Below, in pieces: positions 14,597 to 23,521 of a stretch of DNA of 25,356 nucleotides. The stretch covers positions 1 to 25,356 of the IMG/VR virus record IMGVR_UViG_3300044642_000256; one strand, 5' to 3'. The notes beneath the pieces were generated by a model. The model made no database searches, was not told the DNA's origin, and was given only the letters and a program-made list of their open reading frames with translations. The first letter of the stretch is position 1; every line of letters starts with the position of its first letter. Position numbers and translations under genes: made by a program. This stretch comes from a virus.

Positions 14597-15373
14597 TCAA
14601 ACTCCCCTTTTAGTATCATATGCCACGATATGGTCTCTTCCTGTCATGTTATAACCATGGTTAGCACACATTTCAAATACCAACGGATACATTTTAATCA
14701 ATTCGTCTCTAGTATCACCAGCAGGCATTATGTACGTTTTATCCTTTGGAATATTATGTTGAATCCTAAACAATTCAATTTCTTGTAGATTCTCTTCAGT
14801 ACCATCCCAGACTGGTTTATAGTGATAATCTGCGTGATATGCAATCATTTTATCTATCGCTTCGCTATTGAGACGGAATTTATTATGTTGCTTAACCATC
14901 TTTTCATCCGTAATCGTCCCTTGCGGTGTAGCAACGCCCACAACGGGTACGCTATTGGCAAACTTAGGACTAATAGAAAGGAGGCCAATAGGGTAATCAG
15001 TTTCAATATAATGAGAACCTTCAGTTTCAATAGTAATAAGAATATCTCTTTCATGTGCAAAATGTGTCAATTCATTAACTAGTGCTGGATGCATTGTCGG
15101 GGATCCTCCAGTTAACATCATTTCTTTAATATGTGGATTTTCGTCGTAAATTTTAATAATATCATTGAATGTAAAAGTACCTTTTTCTGGATGAATTGAA
15201 CTGTACCAGCTATCGCACCAGCCACCTTCACCAAAATAGCATCGATGAGTGCATCCGGTAGTGCGTACTGCGATTGTTGGTCTACCAAATCGGCTTCCTT
15301 CTGATTGCACACAACGATATAATTCTATGATTGGCAATGTTTTATTGTAGTCTGTTATTCTTCCTGGCTTCAT
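14597..15373 (-). CDS. queE: QueE, 7-carboxy-7-deazaguanine synthase (radical SAM)
   Basis: Radical SAM enzyme turning 6-carboxytetrahydropterin into 7-carboxy-7-deazaguanine (CDG). I choose the start MKPGRITDYNK, giving 258 residues, because AAGGAA lies 6 bases upstream; longer frames overlap the previous gene. The 4Fe-4S cysteines are C41, C45 and C53 in CTHRCYFGEGGWCD, the expanded spacing known from some QueE enzymes. The opening IIELYRCVQSEGSRFGRPT is the classical QueE substrate-side motif, and LTGGSPTMHP is the SAM-binding GGE-type motif with Ser. The C-terminal part has YIMPAGDT. It works with FolE and QueD a few genes upstream. Confidence 0.92.
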   Translation of the reverse strand: MKPGRITDYNKTLPIIELYRCVQSEGSRFGRPTIAVRTTGCTHRCYFGEGGWCDSWYSSIHPEKGTFTFNDIIKIYDENPHIKEMMLTGGSPTMHPALVNELTHFAHERDILITIETEGSHYIETDYPIGLLSISPKFANSVPVVGVATPQGTITDEKMVKQHNKFRLNSEAIDKMIAYHADYHYKPVWDGTEENLQEIELFRIQHNIPKDKTYIMPAGDTRDELIKMYPLVFEMCANHGYNMTGRDHIVAYDTKRGV

Positions 15374-15380
15374 AAATTCC

Positions 15381-15752
15381 TTAAAATGGTAGGTCGTCAT
15401 CGATTGACTCAACACTATTGGTAACATTGGTATCTAATTTTTTAATTAATTCATCAAACTTATTTTCTAATGAATATAAACGTTCAAGTAAATAACGCAA
15501 ATCAGCCTGTGCTAATTCAGAAGCAAATGTATCACCGGGTGTAGTTTTGCCAAAGTATTCATCTAGAAATGATTTTGGATATGTTGCTACTCGATTATAT
15601 TCTGGTCTAGATAAGTCTGGTGGTAGATCTTGATAAATAACATGAATATTTTTTGACTTTGCAGCTTCATACACTTTTTGACCTAGTCCACTTTCTCGAG
15701 ATGCTTTACCACTGTAATCATACAGTGACATATATTGATCATTACTCTTCAT
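15381..15752 (-). CDS. Hypothetical protein with SSB-like acidic C-terminal tip
   Basis: A 123-residue protein. The N-terminal half (residues about 10-75) has mixed alpha/beta character with GLGQKVYEAAKSKNIHVIYQ, suggesting a nucleotide-binding or TOPRIM/Rossmann-like element, but I cannot name it. Residues about 80-106 form a leucine-spaced helix (YLLERLYSLENKFDELIKKL), probably a coiled coil. The last residues, ESIDDDLPF, closely resemble the tail of bacterial SSB (DFDDDIPF) that docks host replication and repair proteins. The body is not an SSB OB-fold as far as I can see. It precedes QueE, whose ribosome site overlaps its stop. Confidence 0.65.
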   Translation of the reverse strand: MKSNDQYMSLYDYSGKASRESGLGQKVYEAAKSKNIHVIYQDLPPDLSRPEYNRVATYPKSFLDEYFGKTTPGDTFASELAQADLRYLLERLYSLENKFDELIKKLDTNVTNSVESIDDDLPF

Positions 15753-15755
15753 GGT

Positions 15756-15971
15756 TTAGTTATTTGGTTTAACCGTTATTGTATATTTTCTAGTATAACT
15801 AGAATCCTCGTTTTTTACTAACACACCTAGTACTGGTATAAATTCGTTAGGATCAAACATAATTGGTGTAACAACAACACTTAGATTGGAGTTTTCTAAA
15901 GCAATTTTAATTTGTTGAGTTATTGCCATCTCATTAACTTCTACTTTCATTTGGTCTTTATTATTGTTCAT
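15756..15971 (-). CDS. Small hypothetical protein
   Basis: A 71-residue protein with no recognised domain. The C-terminal half alternates beta-type residues (LSVVVTPIMF; LGVLVKNEDSSYTRKYTITV). The first ATG overlaps the QueD stop by 11 bases; two further in-frame ATGs at residues 8 and 15 could be the true start, and none has a strong ribosome site. It lies between QueD and QueE, so it is transcribed with the deazaguanine genes. Confidence 0.5.
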   Translation of the reverse strand: MNNNKDQMKVEVNEMAITQQIKIALENSNLSVVVTPIMFDPNEFIPVLGVLVKNEDSSYTRKYTITVKPNN

Positions 15972-16425
15972 AACTTGCTGAATTTCGTTCGTGTTCGTAT
16001 ACTTCTATTTTGATAGCTTTTACTCGGCCTTCTGTTTCTTCTTTTAAGAATGCATTTATTACATAATATAAATGTTCTGCAAATTTTTCACATCCAGTAG
16101 CTGGTAAAATTCTTAATTGAATAATACCATCTTCATCCATTTGTTTGAATTTATCTAAATATGGATCATCTAATGCAACGATTGTAGTATGATCTAATAA
16201 AAATGTAAAATAATCTTTTGGAGACATACCTGCAATTTGAGTTTTAGAACGCTTCATACCGCCAAAATCCCATACCCAATTACGATGATCTAATTCTCCT
16301 TCAAACCATACTCTAAATGATACAGCATATCCATGTAAGAATTTACAATGAGTATCTTCTGCTTTCCATTGACGGAAACAAGTTGAGTAACCATCAAATA
16401 ATTTTGTTGAAATGTAACGTGCCAT
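15961..16425 (-). CDS. queD: QueD, 6-carboxytetrahydropterin synthase-like
   Basis: A 154-residue T-fold enzyme of the QueD/PTPS family, expected to convert dihydroneopterin triphosphate to 6-carboxytetrahydropterin. THCKFLHGY gives the catalytic Cys (C27) and H31; LLDHTT gives the Asp-His pair; YEHERNSASY gives the closing Glu. WVWDFGGMKR matches the family's DF(x)xLK strand. Two zinc ligands of E. coli QueD are changed: H16 is C16 and H33 is Y33. Metal binding may therefore be altered, although this STCFRQW/LHGY type looks like a coherent subfamily rather than a decayed gene. It lies 1 base after FolE in one operon. Confidence 0.85.
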   Translation of the reverse strand: MARYISTKLFDGYSTCFRQWKAEDTHCKFLHGYAVSFRVWFEGELDHRNWVWDFGGMKRSKTQIAGMSPKDYFTFLLDHTTIVALDDPYLDKFKQMDEDGIIQLRILPATGCEKFAEHLYYVINAFLKEETEGRVKAIKIEVYEHERNSASYEQ

Positions 16426-16426
16426 A

Positions 16427-17131
16427 TTAATTATTATAACCTTTTACAAATTGATAAAATTCTGATCTTGCGTTGCCATCTTCTAAAAATGCACCAGATA
16501 ATTTCGCAGTTTTCATTGAAGCACCACCATGCTTAACTCCTCGACATTGCACACAGTTATGAGTTGCTTCAATCATTACTGCTACACCTTTATTGTTTTC
16601 GATAAGTTCATCAATTGCGTGGTGGATAGCAACAGTTAATTGTTCTTGAATTGCACCTCGTCTGCCAAAGTGCTCAACTACTCGATTCAATTTACTTAAA
16701 CCAATAACGTTGCTATTTTCACCCGGAATATATGCAACGTGAACTAGACCCATAATAGTTTGATGATGATGGCTACACATTGATGTTAATGGAATACCTC
16801 CTTCAAACACAATGCCATCGTATCCATCACTTGGAAATGCTGTAATATCTGACATTGGTTCATATCGACCGGCCCATAAGTCATTTACATATGCCTTTGC
16901 TACTCGCCGAGGTGTATCAGCCGAGTTTGGATCAGATTCCCATGTTACGCCTAATGCGGTTAAGAATTGACCATAATGATATGCAGCTTTATCGATAATA
17001 GCTTGTTTTTCTTCTGTAGTCAATCTAGCATCTGGACCTTCAATCGATTGTTTTGTTGCTAACTGAATAGAAACTCCATTTGCAAAGCCAGGATGCACTA
17101 ATTCTAAATTTGTTCTTTGTTTCGTTGTCAT
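16427..17131 (-). CDS. folE: FolE, GTP cyclohydrolase I
   Basis: A 234-residue type I GTP cyclohydrolase, producing dihydroneopterin triphosphate, the first step to 7-deazaguanines. Zinc ligands are C119 and H122 in MCSHHHQ and C193 in HNCVQCRGV. VHVAYIPG, VIGLSKLNRVVEHFGRR and QEQLTVAIHHAI are the standard family blocks, and the length is normal. The usual CEHHL is CSHHH here. In phages FolE usually feeds deazaguanine DNA modification rather than folate, and QueD follows by 1 base. A promoter candidate lies 20-47 bases before the ATG. Confidence 0.95.
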   Translation of the reverse strand: MTTKQRTNLELVHPGFANGVSIQLATKQSIEGPDARLTTEEKQAIIDKAAYHYGQFLTALGVTWESDPNSADTPRRVAKAYVNDLWAGRYEPMSDITAFPSDGYDGIVFEGGIPLTSMCSHHHQTIMGLVHVAYIPGENSNVIGLSKLNRVVEHFGRRGAIQEQLTVAIHHAIDELIENNKGVAVMIEATHNCVQCRGVKHGGASMKTAKLSGAFLEDGNARSEFYQFVKGYNN

Positions 17132-17150
17132 AACTTGTTTTATTAATTAT

Positions 17151-17914
<764 letters not shown>

Positions 17915-17933
17915 ATTAATAAATATCTAAATA

Positions 17934-19790
17934 TTATTTTATCTCACACGCTCCACCAGCACAAGCTAATTCGCCTGATAAGTCGGTATTATCATCTAAT
18001 TCAATTACTTGACTCAAATCAATATTATGAAGAGATTTCATCATGTTCTCATATGTTTCTTGAGTACAATCTTCAAATGGAGCTTGTGTATAAGTTCCGC
18101 CATCATATGGCAATACTGATAATCCGTTATAATGATCTCTATTCTCCCACATCCATTCGCCAGCTAATTCCCATTCATCTGCTTTAAGTGAAACGGTTGC
18201 AGAAACATTGTGAGTATTATTTCCTGATCGGTGTCCTGGTTTAACCCATTCTAGGTGTACCTTTTTAATACGATCTAATAATTGGAATGGGGATTCTGTT
18301 CTCATAATAGCGCCTTCTGGTGCTTTTTGAGGAATTGAAATAACTGCAGTGTCATGTGGACGGAAATACTCATCTTCAATAAGTTCTGGATGATTGATTG
18401 CTAGGTATGAATAAATTGCTTCATTTTTTCCTACACGAATGCGACGAATATAATAATCATTGTGCCAAGCGTGAATACCTGATGATGTTCCTAATGCTAA
18501 TGATGTCGTCCCTGCAGGCTTAACTGTGGTAGTACGAGCTGATTTGTTGATTCCAATCAATTCAGCTACCCGTACATTTTCTTCTTTAACTGCCTTTGCG
18601 GCAGCTTTCATATCATAGCCTAACACTGTTCCAGAACCGATTCCTGTCATGGATACTCCGATAAGGGCATCTTTCTCAGTCGTACGTTTCCATACTGGAC
18701 GAAGATAATGAAAATCAGTGTAACCTGCTTGAAGTGTTCCAATAAATGCTGCTGCTCGTACTCTTGCTTCTAAATCTTCTTGTGATTCGATGTCAGACGC
18801 GTTAACTTCACATAAATTACAGAACTGAAATGGTCGTAATGCAATTTCACAACATGGATTCGTTCCCCAATCTTTATCATTTGTTAAATAAATTCCTGGT
18901 TCACCTGCTCCTGACAATTCAACACGTTTCCATAAATCCATAAAGAATTCTTTTGTTAATTTATGACGCATTAATGTTGCTGAATTGTTTGCACGCCCTC
19001 GTTGTGGATTATGCTCCCACCAATTACCAGATTTGCATGAAATCATTTCTTCATCATCGGCACTAAAAAGACTAATAAGAGCTGCTCTACGAATACCCCC
19101 GGCTAATACTGCATCTGCAATATGACAAACCATATCGTGTACTTCAATAGCAGTTAATTTATCGCCATCTTCTTTTGCATCTAAGATACCGGCTAATTTA
19201 ATTAAACATTCTTTAAGTGGTTGTGGGCCTGGTGCTTTTCCTCCGGATGTTACTAAACGAGCACCTTTGGCACGAATATCCGAAAAATCAAATGTAAACG
19301 TAGATCCACCTTCGAAATACGATTTAACTAATGCCTTTACTGCATCAGCCCATCCTTCGATCGAATCCGCGATAAGATATCTTCGTGTTTTCTTTGGATT
19401 AGGTTTACGAATTTCAGGCAATTTTTCTACGTGATGTGTTTGAACTGAATATCCTACACCAGTACCGCCTAAAAGTAAAAACATTGCTTCGCCAAATGCT
19501 CGATAATCATCAATTGGTAAATATGCACAGTTATAAATTCGGTTAGGGGAGATTTCAATTGGTTTTCCGCCGAATTGCAAACTACGCATCGATGGTAATA
19601 CTTTTTTATCATAAACAAATTTATATGCAGCTTCAATTTCATCTCGCAAATGCGGATACTTCTTTTGATGCATTTCTTTGTTTCTCGTAACTAATTCTTC
19701 CCATGTTTCTCGACGATTGAGCTCGGGAACATACTTTGCATACTTCATGTATACTGTAATTTCACTTAAAATTTTGTTTGAAATCTCCAT
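17934..19790 (-). CDS. nrdJ: Adenosylcobalamin-dependent class II ribonucleotide reductase
   Basis: A 618-residue monomeric class II enzyme, reducing ribonucleotides using a thiyl radical made with coenzyme B12. NPCCEIALRPFQFC places the thiyl Cys (C313) and, 11 residues on, the redox Cys (C324), as in Lactobacillus leichmannii RTPR (C408, C419). Its partner is probably C88 in YNCAYLP. LLGGTGVGYSVQ (about 106-117) is the usual class II loop. The C-terminal tail has CAGGAC, a CX4C pair that relays electrons, matched by the thioredoxin at 14291-14539. It is shorter than RTPR (739). The host must make or import cobalamin. It follows a terminator, so it probably starts a new transcript; an AAGAGA-type ribosome site is present. 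Confidence 0.93.
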   Translation of the reverse strand: MEISNKILSEITVYMKYAKYVPELNRRETWEELVTRNKEMHQKKYPHLRDEIEAAYKFVYDKKVLPSMRSLQFGGKPIEISPNRIYNCAYLPIDDYRAFGEAMFLLLGGTGVGYSVQTHHVEKLPEIRKPNPKKTRRYLIADSIEGWADAVKALVKSYFEGGSTFTFDFSDIRAKGARLVTSGGKAPGPQPLKECLIKLAGILDAKEDGDKLTAIEVHDMVCHIADAVLAGGIRRAALISLFSADDEEMISCKSGNWWEHNPQRGRANNSATLMRHKLTKEFFMDLWKRVELSGAGEPGIYLTNDKDWGTNPCCEIALRPFQFCNLCEVNASDIESQEDLEARVRAAAFIGTLQAGYTDFHYLRPVWKRTTEKDALIGVSMTGIGSGTVLGYDMKAAAKAVKEENVRVAELIGINKSARTTTVKPAGTTSLALGTSSGIHAWHNDYYIRRIRVGKNEAIYSYLAINHPELIEDEYFRPHDTAVISIPQKAPEGAIMRTESPFQLLDRIKKVHLEWVKPGHRSGNNTHNVSATVSLKADEWELAGEWMWENRDHYNGLSVLPYDGGTYTQAPFEDCTQETYENMMKSLHNIDLSQVIELDDNTDLSGELACAGGACEIK

Positions 19791-19833
19791 GTTGTAATCT
19801 CTTTAATTTAAAAAATATAAATGTTTATTAGAT

Positions 19834-19861
19834 AAAAAAAGGGCCGAATATTATCCGGACC
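19834..19861 (-). terminator. Rho-independent terminator after the helicase
   Basis: On the minus strand GG(T)CCG pairs with CGGCC, with one bulged base and a short loop, followed by C and seven T residues (19834-19840). It separates the replication block (gp32-like to helicase) from the ribonucleotide reductase gene. Confidence 0.75.
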
Positions 19862-19869
19862 TCATTTTA

Positions 19870-19877
19870 TATAAATA
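19870..19877 (+). promoter_or_regulatory. Plus-strand TATAAATA octamer
   Basis: A plus-strand TATAAATA between the helicase stop and its terminator, facing back into the helicase gene. One of five such intergenic copies in the window. Confidence 0.25.
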
Positions 19878-19882
19878 TGGTT

Positions 19883-21250
19883 TTATCCTAAAGTTCCACC
19901 CAAATCTTTGAATTTTTGTGCTAAATTTTTCTTCATAACATTTTCGCCTGTTTTCATAACTTGTGTGGTCTGTTTGCCTTGTGTTGTTTGTGGCTCAAAA
20001 AATTGAAATTGGCCGTTGTTTGTGTTAATTTTACTAGGCAAGGTAATGCCATCTGGGCCGAACCGATTCTTAATAACGTGACCTCTACCTGTACCTGACA
20101 TTTTATCTTCAACCTTACGAGACAATGACATCAAGAAGTCAGCTACCATCACTTTTCCATATGATGATGCAATTTTATCTGCTTCAATAATATCTTCTTC
20201 TAACGCACTTCGACCTGCTTGTGATGCCGTCCAAACCGGAATATCATACTCACCTGCCATTCCTCGTAACTCCTCGTAAAGTTCTTCTAATGCCTCGTGT
20301 TTGTCCTTTTTTGTATTGATTTTTAACAAATCACCATAATCTACAATTACAACATCTGGCTTTTTACCTAGCATAATAGTTTTTTCTAAATGAGCTTTTA
20401 ATCCCATTACGCCAACTGATTTAGTTGGAAAATATTTTACAATCAAATCACCGCGTAAACTTTTCATTTTATCTTCAACTGTGTCTTGATGATTTTTTAA
20501 GCTCTGTGCATTAATACCAGTTAATACCGAATCATAACGTTGTCCTACATAATTTTCATTAAGTTCTAATGTGTAATGTATTACGGTATGACCTGCCTTT
20601 ACTGCATTAGCTCCAATGTTAATTAAGAGCCATGATTTACCAATACCAGCTGGTGCCATTACTACACCTAATTCACCTGGAGCTAATCCGCCGTCCATTA
20701 AATCATCAATAACATCCCATCCGGTTGTAATTGTATGACGCGATGCTTCGGCGTATCGAGCTGATATATTAAGTTTATATTCTAACCCAATATTAGTATC
20801 AGCACCAGCTTTCATTGCTGTATCAATCTTTGACTTTATTTCATCATAATTTCCACGTTGCAACAAATTAACCGAATCCATAATTGCCCGTTTAATTTCC
20901 TGATTTTTACAGAAATTAAGTATTTCATCTTTGACAAAACTTAAATCATCTGATTCCATGTATCGGAACACATCTTTAAGTTGTTCTAGTATTGCAGTTT
21001 TAAGTATAGATTCTGGACCAGATTCACTTAATGCAGTTAATCGAACTTTTAAAACATCTTTTGTTGGGGGTGTTTTATATTGTTGAAAATGATCTAAAAC
21101 TGTTTCTAATACCCAATTATTTGCATCTGATTCGAAATACTCTGGGCGAATAATATCGGCAATTTGTTGTAAAAATATTCGGTCGGTAAACATTGCTGCT
21201 AAAACTTTTACTTGAAAGCTCCAGCCATATTCCGATAGTTTATCTGTCAT
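19883..21250 (-). CDS. 41: Replicative DNA helicase (gp41/DnaB-like)
   Basis: A 455-residue hexameric helicase of the DnaB/gp41 class. An N-terminal helical domain (about 1-165) leads to the RecA-like core. TGWDVIDDLMDGGLAPGEL is the family's opening motif; Walker A is APAGIGKS (199-206); a catalytic-type Glu lies in HYTLELNE; Walker B is VVIVDYGDLL. VWTASQAGR is the sensor motif H3-like stretch, and KNRFGPDG is the usual KNR(F/N)G DNA-binding and finger region. It travels on the lagging strand and recruits primase; no primase gene is in this window. Transcribed with the 5' nuclease and recombinase, it ends at a terminator. Confidence 0.9.
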   Translation of the reverse strand: MTDKLSEYGWSFQVKVLAAMFTDRIFLQQIADIIRPEYFESDANNWVLETVLDHFQQYKTPPTKDVLKVRLTALSESGPESILKTAILEQLKDVFRYMESDDLSFVKDEILNFCKNQEIKRAIMDSVNLLQRGNYDEIKSKIDTAMKAGADTNIGLEYKLNISARYAEASRHTITTGWDVIDDLMDGGLAPGELGVVMAPAGIGKSWLLINIGANAVKAGHTVIHYTLELNENYVGQRYDSVLTGINAQSLKNHQDTVEDKMKSLRGDLIVKYFPTKSVGVMGLKAHLEKTIMLGKKPDVVIVDYGDLLKINTKKDKHEALEELYEELRGMAGEYDIPVWTASQAGRSALEEDIIEADKIASSYGKVMVADFLMSLSRKVEDKMSGTGRGHVIKNRFGPDGITLPSKINTNNGQFQFFEPQTTQGKQTTQVMKTGENVMKKNLAQKFKDLGGTLG

Positions 21251-21286
21251 AAACTTATTATATAATAGTTATGTATAAATTCCAAG

Positions 21287-22345
21287 TTATTTTTTATGTG
21301 TTTGTTGTGCAAATGCATTTAGTGATAACCATGTATTATTTAACCAATCTGGTAAATTTTTCATAGTTGACCACATTTTGTCTTCCATGAATAATCTTTG
21401 AAATTCCATTTTGTTCATCATTGGAATCGGCTGATCTAATATACCTCGAATTACCGTAGCACTCTGAGCTGGAATATCTAATAATTTAATATTCATTAAA
21501 CGATAATTCTTATCAATAGTATCCTGATTTTCTAGTATTTTACCATATGTTTTTGATTCATTTAAATTATTAGTGCATTTATTAAATAATGCATCTAACG
21601 TAAACTCAGTAGTATCAGCAAGTTCGGGTAATGTTTTTATAATTGTCTTTGGACCTATTCCAGATACCCCGGGTATGTTGTCAGAGGTGTCGCCTGTAAA
21701 TGTTCGATAAATAACATAGTTATTTGGATGTACTCCAAATTCATCTAATAATGCTTGTTCGTCATACATTTTCTTTTTGATAGGCGACCATACTTGAATT
21801 GTAGGACTTATTAACTGATAAAAATCTCTATCCGTTGAAACTATGGTAATTTTTTTAGAAATACCTTGATACATATCAGCAATATATGCAATCGTATCAT
21901 CTGCTTCGATACCATCAATTGAAATAAATGTTACTGGTAAATTATCTAGATATGATACTAATCGAGAAAATTGCCAACGCATTGCTTCCTGTTCATCTTC
22001 AATTGTAGCAAATTGTTGATGATCGTGTCTACGTAAACGTGTTTTATTTGCTCGATTACCTTTATAATCGCCGTAAATCTTTCTGCGACGAGCAGATCCG
22101 CCTCTACCATCAAACACGATAACTAACCGAGATGGTTTAAAATCTCGAACTACTTTACCTATTGAAAATAAAAATCCAGTAATTCCTCCGATATGATCAC
22201 CATCTTCATTTGTAGATGGAGTTGCTCCAAACGCTCTAATAAAGGTGTTTAGCCCATCAAGCACCATAATATGATCATTGACACTTGATGGACTATTTTC
22301 CTTTTCTTGTTGTAACTGTTTGAATAGCTGTTGATACCTGTTCAT
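21287..22345 (-). CDS. 5'-3' exonuclease / RNase H-like flap nuclease (FEN family)
   Basis: A 352-residue protein of the FEN / Pol I 5' nuclease / T4 RNase H family, which removes RNA primers and flaps from Okazaki fragments. Metal-binding acids are visible in MVLDGLNTFIRAF (D30), VIVFDGRGG, SIDGIEADDTIAYIA and STDRDFYQL. The helix-hairpin-helix part with TGDTSDNIPGVSGIGPKT supplies the last acids (D-xx-D) and the DNA-binding GIGPKT loop. YGDYKGNR is the helical arch start. All key residues are intact. Its ATG overlaps the recombinase stop by one base. Confidence 0.92.
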   Translation of the reverse strand: MNRYQQLFKQLQQEKENSPSSVNDHIMVLDGLNTFIRAFGATPSTNEDGDHIGGITGFLFSIGKVVRDFKPSRLVIVFDGRGGSARRRKIYGDYKGNRANKTRLRRHDHQQFATIEDEQEAMRWQFSRLVSYLDNLPVTFISIDGIEADDTIAYIADMYQGISKKITIVSTDRDFYQLISPTIQVWSPIKKKMYDEQALLDEFGVHPNNYVIYRTFTGDTSDNIPGVSGIGPKTIIKTLPELADTTEFTLDALFNKCTNNLNESKTYGKILENQDTIDKNYRLMNIKLLDIPAQSATVIRGILDQPIPMMNKMEFQRLFMEDKMWSTMKNLPDWLNNTWLSLNAFAQQTHKK

Positions 22346-23508
22346 TAAGCTTCTTCGTCTATAACCTCATCTGTAATAATTACGTCATCAATACCGCCAT
22401 CGATACCAGCTTGATACTTAAAGATATACGCATCGCATATTCTTTTATACAATCGATCTTTAATCTCTGGTTGATTGATTACCTTATCTACAAATGTTTT
22501 TGATTGAAATTTAATTTCTCCAAATACTTCTCCAGTTTCAATATCAGTGTCATCTAATGTATAATGAGCTCCTGATTGTTTTACTAGATTGTATTTTTTC
22601 ATTGTTTCAAGCCATCCACCATAGTTATCAATACCACTATCATAATAGATGTCATAGTTGATTTTTCGATGCGGAGGACCCATTCTGTTTTTCACTACTT
22701 GTACTTCAGTCTTACTTCCTACCACTTGTTCAACGCCTTCAACTTTGGCTTTAATCATTCCAGTATTCTTAAGACGAAGACGTACAGATGCATGAAATGG
22801 AATCGCTTTACCACCCGATGTTGTCCACGCATCGCCGAATGATACCCCTAATTTAGTTCGTAACTGATTAGTCATAATCAAACAAATTCTTTCTCGTGCA
22901 ATCCAGTTAGTTACCTTACGCATTGCTTTTGATAGAATAATTGATTTACTGGTAGCATATCCATCTTTGTCATATTCAGCAGCCATTTCTATTTTTGTAG
23001 ATGCACCCATAATAGAGTCAACAATAATAGTAACGAGACGATCTTTATCTGATTTACGTACCTGTTCAACAATAGTTTCAATTGTTTCAAAAATTTCTTC
23101 TACTGTTTCTAATGGAACATATAACATTGATTTCAAATCAATTCCAATAGCTGACATAAATTCAGCACTAGTTGCTGCTTCTGTATCAATATAAACTGCT
23201 AATCCACCTTTTTTCTGTGTTTCTGCAGCTACATGAGATACTAATAAAGACTTACCTGATGCTTCTAATCCGGTAACTTCAGTTATCCGACCAACTGGGA
23301 ATCCTCCGTTCGATCGGTTTGAAATCGCTAAATCGAGCATATCACAACCAGATGAAATCCATTCTGTTACATTGCTTGGTGAATCAGCATCTCCTTCTAA
23401 AAAGAAAGCTGTTTTAAGAGCTTGCCCTTTAAATTGCTTGTTAATGCTATCAGCTAATGTACTTGCTAATGAGTCTTCCAGTTCCAGTTTGCTTTTACTC
23501 TTTGCCAT
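22345..23508 (-). CDS. uvsX: UvsX/RecA-like recombinase
   Basis: A 387-residue strand-exchange ATPase. Walker A is GLEASGKS (80-87), Walker B lies in LVTIIVDSIMG, and the loop L1/Gln switch region reads LIMTNQLRTKLGVSFGDAWTTSGG. AVYIDTEAA carries the catalytic Glu of RecA proteins. The Walker A sequence and overall look are nearer to bacterial RecA than to T4 UvsX (GPSKSFKT type), but position between the gp32-like protein and replication genes fits UvsX duty in recombination-dependent replication and repair. The C terminus is acidic (DDVIITDEVIDEEA), as in RecA. A strong AAGGAG ribosome site lies before the ATG. Confidence 0.93.
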   Translation of the reverse strand: MAKSKSKLELEDSLASTLADSINKQFKGQALKTAFFLEGDADSPSNVTEWISSGCDMLDLAISNRSNGGFPVGRITEVTGLEASGKSLLVSHVAAETQKKGGLAVYIDTEAATSAEFMSAIGIDLKSMLYVPLETVEEIFETIETIVEQVRKSDKDRLVTIIVDSIMGASTKIEMAAEYDKDGYATSKSIILSKAMRKVTNWIARERICLIMTNQLRTKLGVSFGDAWTTSGGKAIPFHASVRLRLKNTGMIKAKVEGVEQVVGSKTEVQVVKNRMGPPHRKINYDIYYDSGIDNYGGWLETMKKYNLVKQSGAHYTLDDTDIETGEVFGEIKFQSKTFVDKVINQPEIKDRLYKRICDAYIFKYQAGIDGGIDDVIITDEVIDEEA

Positions 23509-23521
23509 TTATAACTCCTTC

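Noticed and set aside
3390-15312. Minus-strand overlapping frames at 3390-3578, 11996-12220, 14854-15060 and 15118-15312
   Set aside because: They are out-of-frame shadows inside the packaged-protein, polymerase and QueE genes, whose motifs are intact in the main frame.
15374-15427. Longer QueE start 18 codons upstream
   Set aside because: It would overlap the previous gene, and the AAGGAA site is correctly placed only for the ATG at 15373.
15381-15752. Annotating this gene as a single-stranded DNA-binding protein because of its DDDLPF tail
   Set aside because: The body lacks the OB-fold features of SSB, and a gp32-like protein already fills that role.
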